From: Podospora pseudocomata
Lineage: Eukaryota; Ascomycota; Sordariomycetes; Sordariales; Podosporaceae
Direction of reading: 5' to 3'
Assembly (NCBI RefSeq): GCF_035222375.1
Contig: NC_085888.1
Span: 1,302,001 to 1,366,000, forward strand
DNA length: 64,000 nt
The translations under genes were made by a program, and so were the position numbers. Under the pieces are notes generated by a model. The model was not told the origin of the DNA. It saw only the letters and a program-made list of their open reading frames with translations, and made no database searches. Shown here in pieces: positions 44,582 through 56,137 of the stretch (positions are counted from its first letter, which is position 1; each line of letters starts with the position of its first letter).

Positions 44582-45728
44582 ACGTGCGTGATAAGCGAGT
44601 GACACAGACAAGCGAGCGACACACTTTCCACCACCCCACCATAACTATCCTCAATTATACAACCACAACACTAGGAAACTACAATAACTGAATTAGAAAT
44701 AGATGAATCAGATGATCCTGCAGCCTCCTTGCAGGTGCGTACATTATGGCCTGGCTTACCGCACACGCCACAGCACTGAATCTTCGGACGAGACCCCCTT
44801 GCACCACCACCACTTTGTCGATCTTCCTGGATTACCTGCTCACCTACAGCCTTCTGATCCAGTAGATCCTGTGCCTCTTGTACAGTAAGTGACCCTCCAA
44901 GCCTCACGCGTGTTTTTTTTTGGCTCTCCGTCTCTTACTAAGCTCCTCATTGGCCTTGCGTAGCGAAGAGACCTCTGCACGGAGAAGAGCCACCTGGTGC
45001 ATCACAGCCATTGTACTTTTAGCAAGCTGGTCCACAGCAGCCAACATTGAAGTCGGGGAGCTATTTTGATGATTGGCAATGCGAGTCTTAATAAGCGTTG
45101 ACTGCGAGTTAGCTTCTTGGGGGTTGTGTGGTGTCTGGAAGATCCAAGGTTGTGGGGTGCCGGGCCGGGAGGTCGGAGGTGTTGGCATACGAAGCTTCAC
45201 ATCCAGCTTGAAAGCACCCTCTCTGGATCGTACGGCACAAGGCCCTCTGGTAGTCGTATCTATGTGTATAACGCGTCTGGAGCTCTGGCTGGCGTTTAAC
45301 GAAGTTGTGAGCCCAGAGCTTGCCAGCAGGAGGCGCACCGCGTTCGTTGAGCAAATAGTTGGCCATATCTTCCACACTACGCAGTCTTGGTGGAAAATAT
45401 CGCGTACATAGCTCAATAATATATCGGACAATAGCTTCCTCTTCCGATTGAGTCAGCTTTTTCGAATTGGGTGTTGTATCGCGTCGTACAGGCCGGCTGG
45501 CGCGGCGGTGTCTAAGCGTGCTGCGATCGACGTTATACATCTTAGCTGCAGCTGATACACTTAGGTTTTTATTATTTTGAAGAGCTTTAAGGGCTAAGAT
45601 TATATGGGCTTCCTCTGAAGTAGATGGCATTTTAGATTGTTGAGAAAATTAGGTTTGAGGATGAGGTTACGCGCCGCGCGAAAAAAGTGGTCGCTCGCTT
45701 ATATTGGTCGCTCGCTTATAACGTACGT
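44582..45728 (-). mobile_element. Internally deleted Tc1/mariner-like element, 1147 bases
   Basis: The left end reads ACGTGCGTGATAAGCGAG and the right end, read inward, ACGTACGTTATAAGCGAG; TA flanks both sides (44580-44581 and 45729-45730). Each terminal repeat contains a second inner copy of the AAGCGAGCGAC motif (left at 44610-44620, right near 45690-45705). Inside is the beginning and the end of a transposase gene without its catalytic centre (next entry), so this looks like a non-autonomous deletion derivative. Confidence 0.8.
44671..45630 (-). pseudogene. Transposase remnant: DNA-binding part plus C-terminal zinc knuckle
   Basis: From the ATG at 45630 the product has a psq-type helix-turn-helix (LSVSAAAKMYNVDRSTLRHR) and a CENP-B-type region (LTQSEEEAIVRYIIELCTRY to KLWAHNFVKRQPELQTRY). 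The frame then changes near 45230. Sequence up to 44904 codes for a Pro/Thr-rich stretch and a helix (MHQVALLRAEVSSLRKANEE), and 44907-44671, in a further frame, ends in a knuckle, CCGVCGKPGHNVRTC. The DDE catalytic domain that normally lies between is absent. Confidence 0.7.
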
Positions 45729-46382
45729 TATAGGTTCCAGGTTATAGTTTGTCTTCGATCTTGATATTCAGAATTCTTGCATTCTATGTACCCCATGTCA
45801 CTTTCTCCCAGAACGGCCCATCAACTCGACCTCTCTGCGCTAGTCCAAAGCCTGATCTCCTATTAAGACCAGTTGCGTTGGGGTGCGACCTCAAGGTGAC
45901 CCATTAAAAGCTCAGCACCCTCATTCGGGCCCGACCCACATGTCCCCAGATCTGCTGCGCCGCACCACTGTTATGAAAAGCTCGGCGATAATCAGACCAG
46001 AGGGAGGCCACCAAGAAGCCAGGGCCAAAAATTCCATGCGGCGTGACTAACACAAGACGCCCTTCGGAGTCAGCCTAGTTGTGCTCTGCCAGTCCAACGA
46101 ATGACCTCCACAAGGCCATCTCAAGTGACCTGCAAATCAAGCGATGCAAAACAGGTCGGCAGAAAAACCTGGAAAACAAGAAAAAGTGCTGTTGATTCCG
46201 AGTTCCGGATGACCTGACAGGATGTTATATACAGCCACGATAGACTTTTGTTTTCCTTTGCTGGACATATTTTACTCAACTCATTTTGTGTACCAGTCGA
46301 AACATATCAGCTACGCACTTTTTAATCTCGTCATAACAACACAATCGCCATTACATAACCAAGTCATACACTCTAAATAATC
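45729..46382. other. Intergenic, no gene seen
   Basis: Promoter region of the next gene; the last 130 bases are AT-rich with a C/A-rich leader. Confidence 0.5.
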
Positions 46383-47528
46383 ATGCCAACAACACACCTC
46401 GGCACCAAGGGGCAACCCCTGATCGCAGCAAAGTTAGCATTAGGGACCAACAATCAAAATTCACAACCTCAAGCAGATGCCTACATAGCCCATACGGTCC
46501 TATCCAAGGGCTACGTAGCATACCGAGCAACTCTGACGAACTGGCTACCTAATTACCAATATTTACATCGAGCTCCCTGTCTCGAAGTCCCAGTTAACGG
46601 TGGCGAACATTGGAGACACGACAACCAGTCACAAGTCAAGCGAGATACTACGCTCACCCTCTTACCGCACAAGCGCCTTGTTGTCTCCGAGGACTTTCCC
46701 CTAGGTAGCCCCTGGCCGAGCAATTGCGCCGCGAAGAAAGGCCACTTACGCGATGTCAAGGCTCTCAGCTCAAGTTCATCAAAACTCACAGGAGAGAAGA
46801 AAAGGGAGAACAAGGCGGTAAAGGAGACGGTTTGGTGGCTGAAGTTTGACTGTCGGGGTGTGCCGGAGGAAATGAAAGGAGCTATGCAAGAGGAGGATGA
46901 AGAGAAAGAACGAGTTAAGCAGCGACAGGCGGAGAAGGCAAGATTTCAGGGTGGGAGAATGGTGCAGAGAGGAAATGCAAAGGTGTGGAGAAAGGAACCT
47001 CGATTCAGGGGCAGTGGGAGAGTCGTGACGCTTGATGATCCTGTGAAAGATGTCAAGGAACTGGCCTTTGGAGAGCAAATCCTGCCCAGTGACTTGTGGA
47101 GGGAAAACAGACGTTGGAATGCTCCAACTGTCGAGGAGGGTGAGGGAATGAGAATGGAGGATATCATTCGTGAGGAGCCGGCTTATACGATTAGAACAGT
47201 ACAACGACGTACCCCCAAGAAGAATGTCAAGAAAACGATCAAGAAACGGGTCAGCTTCAAAACCCCGTTGGTGGAAGAGATTCCGTACTTGCAGCCACCT
47301 GAGCTCTTGCTACCGGATTCGGCTAGTGATTGTGGGTTGAGCCTGGGATCGGATAGCGGATGTGAATACGATGGTTTCCTCGACTTTTCCGAGGATGAGG
47401 CTCAGGGATGGGTGCCTGTTATGGTGCGAGAAGACCAAAAGGAAGAAGAGGAAGGGTGGGTATCCCTTACTGGGTCCTGGATGATGCTTGGCGGAGTGCC
47501 AGAGGAAAAGAAGATGGTGAAGTTGTAG
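46383..47528 (+). CDS. Unknown protein, 381 residues, charged C-terminal half
   Basis: A single uninterrupted frame. The first 110 residues contain aromatic and hydrophobic positions (HTVLSKGYVAYRATLTNWLP) and may fold. Residues 130-190 are a Lys/Glu helix-like region. Later there is a basic run (RRTPKKNVKKTIKKRVSFKT), which could be a nuclear signal and contains an RVSF sequence, the form of a PP1-docking RVxF motif. The C-terminus is acidic with several Trp. I recognise no family. Single long frame with ordinary codon use supports a real gene. Confidence 0.65.
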   Translation: MPTTHLGTKGQPLIAAKLALGTNNQNSQPQADAYIAHTVLSKGYVAYRATLTNWLPNYQYLHRAPCLEVPVNGGEHWRHDNQSQVKRDTTLTLLPHKRLVVSEDFPLGSPWPSNCAAKKGHLRDVKALSSSSSKLTGEKKRENKAVKETVWWLKFDCRGVPEEMKGAMQEEDEEKERVKQRQAEKARFQGGRMVQRGNAKVWRKEPRFRGSGRVVTLDDPVKDVKELAFGEQILPSDLWRENRRWNAPTVEEGEGMRMEDIIREEPAYTIRTVQRRTPKKNVKKTIKKRVSFKTPLVEEIPYLQPPELLLPDSASDCGLSLGSDSGCEYDGFLDFSEDEAQGWVPVMVREDQKEEEEGWVSLTGSWMMLGGVPEEKKMVKL

Positions 47529-48328
47529 GATAGGGAGTGTTGGCACAGAGAGTGATCTCAGTTAGAATAGGTAGATAGGTAGCAATCGCAACAGAGGTAC
47601 CGAACATGATTGGGAATGAACTATGGGCATACCTCAATTCCGATGAGCCAAGCCTGGCCAGGTGTTTTTATCATGGTCAATGATCGTGTCCAAGCCTTAC
47701 TCGGAGAATTCAAGCCTCATGGTGACATCGGACGGCAGTCAACTTCTTGACACCTGCCGGTTGAGGTACCGAAAACAACTAAAAAGTCTTACCATCGCGA
47801 TCTGCCTCAGGGGTTGGGTTGCAGCGAACAAGACCCTGTTGTGTGTCACATGAAAAAGGGCAGCCTATCATAGCGATGAAACAAGCAGTTCCCAGGAGTC
47901 GGGGGCAAACTGTGCCCCGCTAATCCTGGAGGCCCCGTCTCATAGGGCGTATCAGATCCAGGGGATCTAGCATCACCAACAAATAAACGCTGTGGATGGC
48001 CAACATCCCTGGTATGGCACCCTGACATCCATGCTGCACACAGCCCAACCGATGGGCAGCGTTCAATTCTTCATCTCGACTCAGGGGCACGCCGAGATGC
48101 GCGCTTAGCTCCCGTGATGAACAAACAGGATCGGCTGTTGAAAACAAGCTTAATACTTGGGCACCGCCCTACTTTCAATGTAGTTAGAGTAAGATCGGGG
48201 TATCTCAACATTGCAAGTGTCGGATGATGGTGTTGTGAAAAGCATCGCCCTCGATCCTTCCTTCCTTCCATTCAAGATATACACAGTCGTTCCTTCCCTT
48301 TCAATTCTTTCGTTTCAACCATCAGGCC
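47529..48328. other. Intergenic, no gene seen
   Basis: The 3' region of one gene and the promoter of the next. Nothing else recognised. Confidence 0.55.
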
Positions 48329-50189
48329 ATGGTTCGCCTGCACCTTCCTTTCGCTACTGCCTTGGCGCACAGCATTTCTGCTCTTGCTAGCGCGATTCCA
48401 CATGTTTCGCCCAACACCATCATTGACACTCGCGACGTGAGCTCATCATCCATCGAAGACACAGTCTTGGCAAAACCCAACACTGTCATCCTGAAGCCCA
48501 TTCGGTTTCCTCGCCCGGTAAATACCAGACGTGAGCTCCGAGCTGCCTTTTCGCTCAAGTCCGAAGAGACTCTTTACTGGTCTGGCGAGGACGGCACCAT
48601 CGCCAAGCTTCGCATCGAAACCGCCGGCGAAAACGAAAATCTCGTGAACCTCGAGCTCATCGACGACCTCATCACCCAAGTCAGCTGTCCCCAGACCGAC
48701 GGCGAGTTGAAGCTTACCTTTTCCAAGGAAGCCGACTTTGACGAAGCGGAAGATATATGGCAGTGGGTCAACAAGAAGCCTGACAACCACTTCTTCCTGC
48801 TTGTTGGTGATGGTGCTTGTGGCAACAACACCGAGCGTATCATCTACAATGTCACTGGGCTGATCTATAATGACGAGAAGGAAACTGTTATCTTGAGTGT
48901 CGAGCAAACAACGTGGAAGAAAGCGGCACATACTTTTGACTTGACCGTCGGCCGGCCGGCGGTCCCTCCCAGTGAGATTGAAAAGAGGCAGTTCTTCAAG
49001 GATGCGTGGAACAAAATCAAAGATGGGTTTACTAAGGTCGGAGAAAAGATCAAGGAGACCGCCGACAAGGTCATCGGGAAAGCTAAGGAGAAGGTCGAGG
49101 AGATTCCAGCTGTTACCGTTCCTGTGCTAGGTGAGGTGAACCCGTTCGACCCAGCTTTTAACCCCGATTTCTCGATTCCGTTCGAGTCGAATCTCACGGC
49201 AAAGACGATCTCGCTCTCTCGGGACCAAATCGACGCTTCAGCTACATGCATCAGCTGCTTTACGACCGGGTCATTGCTCATTGAGGCAAGGTTCGCGGCC
49301 AAGGCGTTCAAGCTATCCGAGGCCAACGTGGAGATCTCTTTGTCCGACGAGCTGGCGGCCACTGCCATTGTTGCTCTGAAGGCGCAAGGCAGTGTGTTGA
49401 ACGGGGCTGCCTTGTCACAGAGTATTCCGATATTTGAGTACTCGCCTGCGGGTATTGCTATACCTGGTGTGCTCACTCTGGGCCCAACAGTGGCTATCTC
49501 TTTAGGTGCTGAGCTTGGTGAGCTGAAGGGGAGTCTTGGCGTCACCCTTGGGGGCACGGCTAGCCTGCCCAAGGGATCAACTGCCAAGCTTGACTTTTTG
49601 AATGAGGCCAGAATGAGTAAGAGCGGTTGGGAGATCACGTTTGAGGAGCAGCCCCTGAAGGTGGATGCAAATGTTGAAGCTCGCGCTTCGGCTTTCCTTA
49701 AGGGCTCGATCGGGATGGAAGTCAGTGTTGTTGGTAAGTAAACAGTTCTCTCCACTGGTGTGAAGATATCATCTCAGCTAACACTTTTATAGAAACGGGC
49801 TTTGCTGCTGAGTTGACTGTGAAAGCGCCAACTTTGTCTGCGTCTTTAAAGACAATCACTTGTTTGTCTGCCCTTCCCCAAGAGACGCTGATTCACGATT
49901 GGCTTTGACTAACATGGTGGGCAGCTGCGACTTGCACGGCTTGTGGAGGCTTTCAGAACGGCTTCCAGGGTAGTCTCAATCTTGGGGCATCGGTGGGTGT
50001 CGGCCTGACAAGGAAGAGTTCCGGAGCAGATGTACCATTATGGAACATGAATTTTGGAGTGAGTTTCCCTTATTGTCTGGCATTGATCAGTGATAGCTGA
50101 TTCGTTAATAGGAAACCAACACTTTGGATCTTGCCGGATTCTGTGAGGGTTTTGGGCCACAGGGAAATCGGTGTCTGGCTATCATCTGA
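48329..50189 (+). CDS. Secreted DUF7029/DUF7223-like protein, 561 residues
   Basis: Four exons, 48329-49733, 49793-49861, 49925-50058 and 50112-50189, sum to 1686 bases. Residues 1-22 form a signal peptide. Residues about 55-190 (ETLYWSGEDGTIAKLRIE, then a Cys pair around SCPQTDGELKLTFSKEADFD and GDGACGNNTERIIYNVTGLI) resemble the fungal domain DUF7029; residues about 230-265 are an amphipathic Lys/Glu helix (WNKIKDGFTKVGEKIKETAD); the rest is a beta-rich region with a Cys-x-x-Cys (CISC), resembling DUF7223. A Lys-Arg (EKR) near residue 215 could be a Kex2-type cleavage site. Extracellular or cell-wall location is likely; function unknown. Confidence 0.8.
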
Positions 50190-50612
50190 GATACTTGTCA
50201 ATTCATCCACCTCATCATTATTGCATCCAATTCAAGGCAGACCTCTGGTGATTCTCTCTATTCTAGAGCCTTGTCTTGCGGCTCTTGCCAAGCATCTTGT
50301 TGGTGCAGTAAACTGGGGCGGTGCTATTACCTGCATATTTCGCCAACAGTTGATGCCCAACTGGACCAGGTGACCAACCAGAGTATTGCAATATTTATCG
50401 AGGATAAGCCTCAAGGTCTGCCTTCAACGGATATGTGGCTATGCAGCTGACTGGGCGGTAGGATTGCAGATGCATATGCATCGAGTGCTAGCGGGAAGAC
50501 GGCCACATGAGCCTGGTCGAGGCACATATACCTTGCACATCAGCCTCCTACATCACCACTTGAGTTCTGGTTTTGGACTATTCTTTTGCAAATCTTTGGT
50601 ACCTTTGACAAC
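50190..50612. other. Intergenic, no gene seen
   Basis: Between two plus-strand genes; no further feature seen. Confidence 0.5.
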
Positions 50613-52984
50613 ATGCTCGATCTGGTTACATCTATTGCTAGCTTCGCCTACCAGACCTTTTTGATCTACAACGGCCTGGGAGATGATGCCAAAGATCTCG
50701 CGAAAGAGATCAAAAGTATCTCAGGGAAAACAAGCACATGTAAAAAGGTCTATGAGCGGGTCTATTCAGGGGCGATTCGGGTCTCCTTCCCCGAGCAGTT
50801 GCAGCGAAGATTGATTACCAGTTTGGAAAGATGTCAGAAGACGTTGTCAGAAGCTGAGGAGAAGTCAAACAAGCTTCTCAAAAGTCGAAGCCGCATACTC
50901 CTCCAAGTTCTAGACCCCGATGAGGTGAAAAGGTTGAGGGACAATTTGCGGTCGAGAGACAAAGACCTGCGATCAGTTGTGGAGGACATCCACCTGTAAG
51001 TTGCTTTTTCTTCTGGCCAGTGTTATTTTTTCTTTCATCTATTCCAGTGAGAGGTCTTGGCTATATGATACTTCATACCTACATCATGCAAGGGCAACCG
51101 TCCGCTGACATCGGGTGCTCAAAACAGGGAGATAGGCGCCCAAACACTCAAAGACGTGCGCCAAATAAAAGACATGTCCTACCAGACCAAGAATATCTCC
51201 CGCCAAGCAAGAGACACGGCCGACCAAACAAAAAGAATGACCTCCAAATTACAAAGTGACGTCCAAAAAAACGGCACCGTAGCCTGCCAAACACAGGCCA
51301 CTGTCCTCAATATCGAATCCCAACTCAAAAAACTCATCAAGGCATCCTGCGCACCGAGTCCAGGACGCAATTTGCAGATTGGGTTCCGCCATTGGTGAGG
51401 ACACTTTTGCTCAACGGTGAGAGCGTCGACAAGCGACAACTGCCTAACAGATACACTGCTCTACAAAATGCTTGTAGTGACCCCGATCAATCCGACAACA
51501 AAATTGCTCTTGTCAGCTTCCTGCTCGATGAGGGGGCTGATCCAAAGCTTACCACTGAAGGTGCTCAGTCAACATCCCTACACCTCGCTGCCTACAACAA
51601 CAACGTGAAAGCACTGAAGGCTATTAAGAGAAGCTTGGTGCCGGAGGACGACGGACCTGCTGATGCCAAGACACTCGCAGCTCGAGCTACAAAGCTTCCT
51701 GTATTCACCAAGGAACAAGAGGTGACGACACTACCCCGTCGACCTTCAACTTCGATGAGTACGGTGTTAACCGTGCAGCGCTATAGACGTCACAAAAAGG
51801 AATGGAAGAGTCTCCTATATAAGGCCAACAAGAACGGTAGGAATGTCCTTCACATGGTTGCTTGGGGGGCAGCACCTGAGGCGGCCGAGTTTTTGGTTAG
51901 CGAGATTGTGAGAGAGAGGCTAAGTGAGCGGTTGGTTAGGGAGCAGGACGACAAGGGAAGAACGCCTTGGGATGTCTTGTCTGGAAAATTTTTCAGGGGG
52001 GATAAGGATGGAAGAGTGTTCAGGAAGATGAAGACTGCGTTAGAAAAGGCGGGTGCCCACTTGGCTGCAGCTCAAGAGAAGGAGCTAGCAAAGGAGGTAC
52101 AGGCTAAGGCGATACCTCAAGTCGACGAGCAACATGAAGGTACAAAGAATGCGTCAAAGACCACTCCACGCCAGCAACCACGCCGGAGCCCGCCTCGAAG
52201 CAGGTCTGAGGTTCGATCTCCACAGAAGCACGAGGAATGTGGTCGGAATACAACCCCAGACTCAGGTCAACAACAGAATGACCAAAGCCATCTCAAATAT
52301 CCAGATCGTAGAGATGATGACCGGTCACTGGGAAAGAGCGACAGCTGCCGTGGAAGATCCAAGGCACTTACGAAGGACGCCAGCCAGAACAGGACCAACA
52401 GACAACGGTCGAACAGTCCACAGGTCGCCAGACAGGATGTGCGCACAAATAAGATTTCGAGTCACAAAGTGACACCTGACACTGGTAGGAGCGACAAAGC
52501 GGCCGGTGAGAAACAAAAACCCAGAAAGAATACACCAAAACCTCGAGGTTTTCATTCAAGCCAGATGAACAAGCCACCACCAAGTCGAGATACTAGAGCA
52601 GCCAATTTACCGCCCCCCGTGAACCAGAGGAGCAGGTCCCCAAATACCTTGCCTGATTTGAAGCAAGATGCCAAATGCAAGATGCGTCCAGTGTCATCTC
52701 AAAGTGAAAGCCAAAAGAAGCCTAAGAGTAGAGTCTCCACGGGCGAGGTCAGAAAAAGCACGAGGAGTGCTGGGCGGGATACAGCATCCAGAAATGGGGC
52801 TAACAGCGAGAAAAGAGGTGCTGCTCGGAATAAACAAGACTTAGGTGGTGATCTTTGGAATCAAGTGTTGCCGTCAAAGGACAGTCTTGAAGAAGCAGGT
52901 CCTCAGTTTGGTCAGATGCTACAGACTGAACCTCTTATCAAGAAGTGGTTGGACAGTGTTCAAGTTAATTGTGGCTTTTATTGA
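50613..52984 (+). CDS. Ankyrin-repeat protein with helical N-terminus and basic disordered tail
   Basis: Exon 1 is 50613-50995; the intron 50996-51127 ends in CAG; the second exon continues DIHLEIGAQTLKDVRQIKDM and a heptad-like helix up to about 51335. There the frame must change by one base (or a further short intron must be removed) to reach the long frame that ends at 52984. The N-terminal 125 residues (MLDLVTSIASFAYQTFLIYN) are helical and recall the N-terminal domains of fungal NLR-type proteins, which is inference. Ankyrin repeats follow: YTALQNACSDPDQ with FLLDEGADPKLTTEG, STSLHLAAYNNNVKALKAIK and GRNVLHMVAWGAAPEAAEFL, then KGRTPWDVLSG. The last 300 residues are Ser/Arg/Lys-rich and disordered. 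A decayed paralog lies just downstream. Confidence 0.7.
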
Positions 52985-53513
52985 TGAGTTGGACTTGGAA
53001 TAGCCTACCTAGGAATAAAAGATGAAAGATCCCTAGATGTTAATTGAATCTGAGTGTGCACACAACCAACATTATAGAGAAAATATGACCTTCAAAGCTA
53101 TAATTGGTGTGCTGAAGGCTCTCGGCTTTCTTTGTAGCGTTTTATATTTCTTGTCCTTATTGTAGCATGAAGCATGAAGCGTGTGGTCAGAGTAGTTTCA
53201 GGAGTAAGAAAAGGCCTCCAAAGGGAAGTGAGGCTCTGCTGCCAAAGGGGGGGCGGGGAGCGCAGTCGTGTTGATCCCCTATCATGTCAGCACAATGAGC
53301 CGCAAACATGCTGCTCAAGGGCCAACTGAATCCGACCTTGAGGCTGTCTCCACATTCGCGAGGGCAATCTGTGGGAGTCTAAATCGCAAATCATCTTCGG
53401 ATTGCAACCGCTACCCCCGTCCAATCCTCAATCCACTCTCGCCCACCTTAACTCAAGGCCATCTTTGCCGTTTGTCCTTCAGCACAGAAATCACTCACAG
53501 TCAAATCACACAA
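52985..53513. other. Intergenic between ankyrin paralogs
   Basis: No gene seen. The start of the downstream paralog is at about 53514. Confidence 0.5.
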
Positions 53514-54980
53514 TGTTGGATCAAATCATCATCTTGCAGGATTCCGCCCAGCGGCTCTCGACGACCTACAACAGCCTGACCTACCGTGTCCTATGCAGTG
53601 ATAACAGTTTCAGAGATCTTGCCAATAGCATCAAGGCCGTCTCCGTGGCACTAGACTCCTGCAGAGGCCTTCTTGAACAGCTCAGGTCTGGTACTACCAG
53701 CATCCCTATAACCACTGATCTCTCCCCGCGACTTGAGGCGAACCTTGAGGAATGCAAGGTGGCATTTGCGGACGCCAATGAGAAGGCATAAAAGATGATG
53801 CCCCAGCAAGGTTTCACAAAGCTGTGTTGTACGGCAGCGAGGATTTTGGTAATACTTGATGATATTGTTAAGTACTCGAACAAACAACTCTAAAGAGCAA
53901 AACCTTTCCCTTATCCTTTCCATATATGTGGGCACCAGGGCCGAAGCCCTAGAGCAACCTGATTGCCAGTCCCACAGGAGTATTGCTCCCACAAGCTGTC
54001 TGAGATATATCAACTTGCTGAGATGCATCAGTTGACGAGTCGGTTGTATGCGAGGGAACGGGAGATTTATCGGGTTGTTCAGGCTGTTAGGTTGTATGTG
54101 ATCCTCCAAACCTCCATGTCTATACCAGTTTCACGGAAGGTTTGTGTACTGACGCGCCGTCGACAACATCTAGACAAATAGTCTCACCGCTCCTACAAAC
54201 TCCCCAGAACATCCTCTCCAACGCGCGACAGCCATTCGGTCAACCTCTCCCAATCCGAGGTATCCAACCCGGCCTTAAATTCCAACCCCAGAGATTCCAA
54301 TGGCAATTCAACACGCCCAACATCAACGAAAAGTCCCCAGAACCGGGCGCACCGCCCTCCACGACATGTGCACCACCACCGGGAAAAGCACCAAGACCAC
54401 CACCGTCATCGAGTCCCTCCTAGAAAAAGGGGCCGACCCAACCGCCACGCTGAACGCGGCCTCTTCTCAGTTAACAGCCATATACCTCGCGTCGTATCAC
54501 AACAACGTGGCCGCGCTGGAAGCCATCAAAGAAAGCATGACAACTACCAGAACATTTACATACACGCCTCAATATCAAATAAACACCCGATACACCCAAT
54601 TCCAGCCCACCAATTACACCGGCCAGTGGAAATAGAAAAATCCGCTCAAACAAAATGATTTCCGGGGTATGACCCCCCTTCATTGGGCGGCTACTGGTGT
54701 CTGTCCTGGGGCGATAGAGTTCTCACTCAAAGAGGTGGAGGACGCCGGGTTGAGGCAGGAGGTGATCGATAGCAAGGATAGAGAGGGGAGGACGGCATTG
54801 CTTGTTGTGGGGCTGGGGTGTAATAAGCTTGGGGATAAAGACGCGGTGACAGAGATTGCAAAGGCTCTCGTGAAGGCGGGGGCGAGCCCTGATGTGGCGG
54901 ATTAGAGGGGGCAGACGCCGAGGGCGATGCTGACCGATCTTGAGATTGAGAAGCCTGCTTTTCCAAAGAAGGAGTAGCAG
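53514..54980 (+). pseudogene. Decayed tandem paralog of the ankyrin gene
   Basis: It starts MLDQIIILQDSAQRLSTTYN at 53514 and is stopped by TAA at 53789-53791, with protein-like sequence continuing in the same frame to about 53890. After other frames, the ankyrin part appears at 54336-54635 (GRTALHDMCTTTGKSTK, SLLEKGADPTATLN, AIYLASYHNNVAALEAIKES) and 54669-54905 (MTPLHWAATGVCPGAIEF, DSKDREGRTALLVVGLG), with a TAG at 54903-54905 and more in-frame sequence beyond (RGQTPRAMLTDLEIEKPAFP). Order and spacing match the gene at 50613-52984, but the long basic tail is missing. Several stops and frame changes make it a pseudogene as read; some could be introns. Confidence 0.65.
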
Positions 54981-55517
54981 ACATATGGTGTTGCCGGGGG
55001 ATACTATCAGGGTTATGGTGGTCATCAAGGTTACATGTATAAGGGATATTAAGGAGGGGGGCAGCAAAGTGATGATTTGCCGGTTTGGGGAGGCACTAGC
55101 TACCAAGGAGGTTGGACTAGGTGAGGGCCATAATTCGAGTTGTGAGAAGTTAACTCCAAATTGTATTTTTGAAGCCATCACCAACTTTGTCGTTGAGCTC
55201 GGGATGGACGCCACATTGGGGTGAAATTGCCGAGCAAGGGTCCAGTTCTGCTCTCAGCGCTAGCAGGGGCCATTTGCAGATCTTGACCCCACAATCTGGC
55301 ACTTGACAGGCAGGGGGTTGTCCCCTTGGATTGACTCTTGACGCCGTTCCGCCGAAAAAACTGTGAGGAAATATCTGAAGAGCTAGAGAAAAATATTATG
55401 TTCTTGACCAAAACAAACAAACACAAACAAACTAGCAGAGGTATCATAGCTAAGCCGCAACCCATTATCCATCAGCAAATTCCCCAAGTGTCTCGTCATG
55501 CACATCGCTCCGTCCGT
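54981..55517. other. Convergent spacer, no gene seen
   Basis: The 3' space between the ankyrin relic and the PLAC8 gene. Confidence 0.5.
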
Positions 55518-56137
55518 CTACTGCTTCTGCTCAGGCACAACCATGACCTCCGCAGCTTTATACTGCTCCTGAATCCCATTCTGGCTCTGCTCCCCAGAAG
55601 CCCTCAACTCAGCCTCCTTATCCATCTGCACAATATCACAGCACCCGCAGCAGCACGCTAAAGCAACGTCCACCGCGCAGCTCCCCTGAAGGTTGTATTT
55701 GGCTCTGAAATCCGCTCTCTGAATTGCCATGGGAAGCCATTGCATGCAGACGGCTGTTGAACCGCAGAAGAGAAGGCACTGGATCTATGTTAACAATCCA
55801 TCAACGGCAATAATATGACAGAGCCCAAATATACCGAAGTGTTGATAGGCTCATAGCCTCTCAAACTGGCGCTCTTGTTGACCCTGTGATGCGTCCTGCC
55901 AAACACCACGCATGGCAAGCACCAAGTCATAAGACATGTCTCGAGCGGTTTGATAAAATTCCAGAAGTTGTGTGTCCATGGCTGGGCGGTGGCCGGCGAC
56001 TTGGAGTTGAAGTGCTCTGAGGGTGCGGCGAAGACCTTGTTGAACTTATCTTTCCACTCGGCGACGTCGGCGTCGGAGATGGGGCCAGCGGCCTGGGTGG
56101 AAGGGGCAGCAGCGGCTTGGGGAGCGGGAGTGGCCAT
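55518..56137 (-). CDS. PLAC8 family cysteine-rich protein, 189 residues
   Basis: Two exons on the minus strand, 56137-55835 and 55784-55518, sum to 570 bases. The PLAC8 signature is present: ETCLMTWCLPCVVFGRTHHR in the first exon, a hydrophobic Cys-containing segment around the junction, and RAKYNLQGSCAVDVALACCC followed by GCCDIVQMDKEAE in the second. Family members are membrane-associated proteins linked to cell size, cadmium resistance and calcium handling in plants; the fungal role is unclear. The Ala/Pro-rich N-terminus (MATPAPQAAAAPSTQA) is the likely start; the frame is open further up but the added sequence is poor. Confidence 0.88.

Noticed and set aside
48865-49755. 296-codon minus-strand frame
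   Set aside because: Shadow of the secreted DUF7029-like gene, which has a signal peptide and consistent splice joins.
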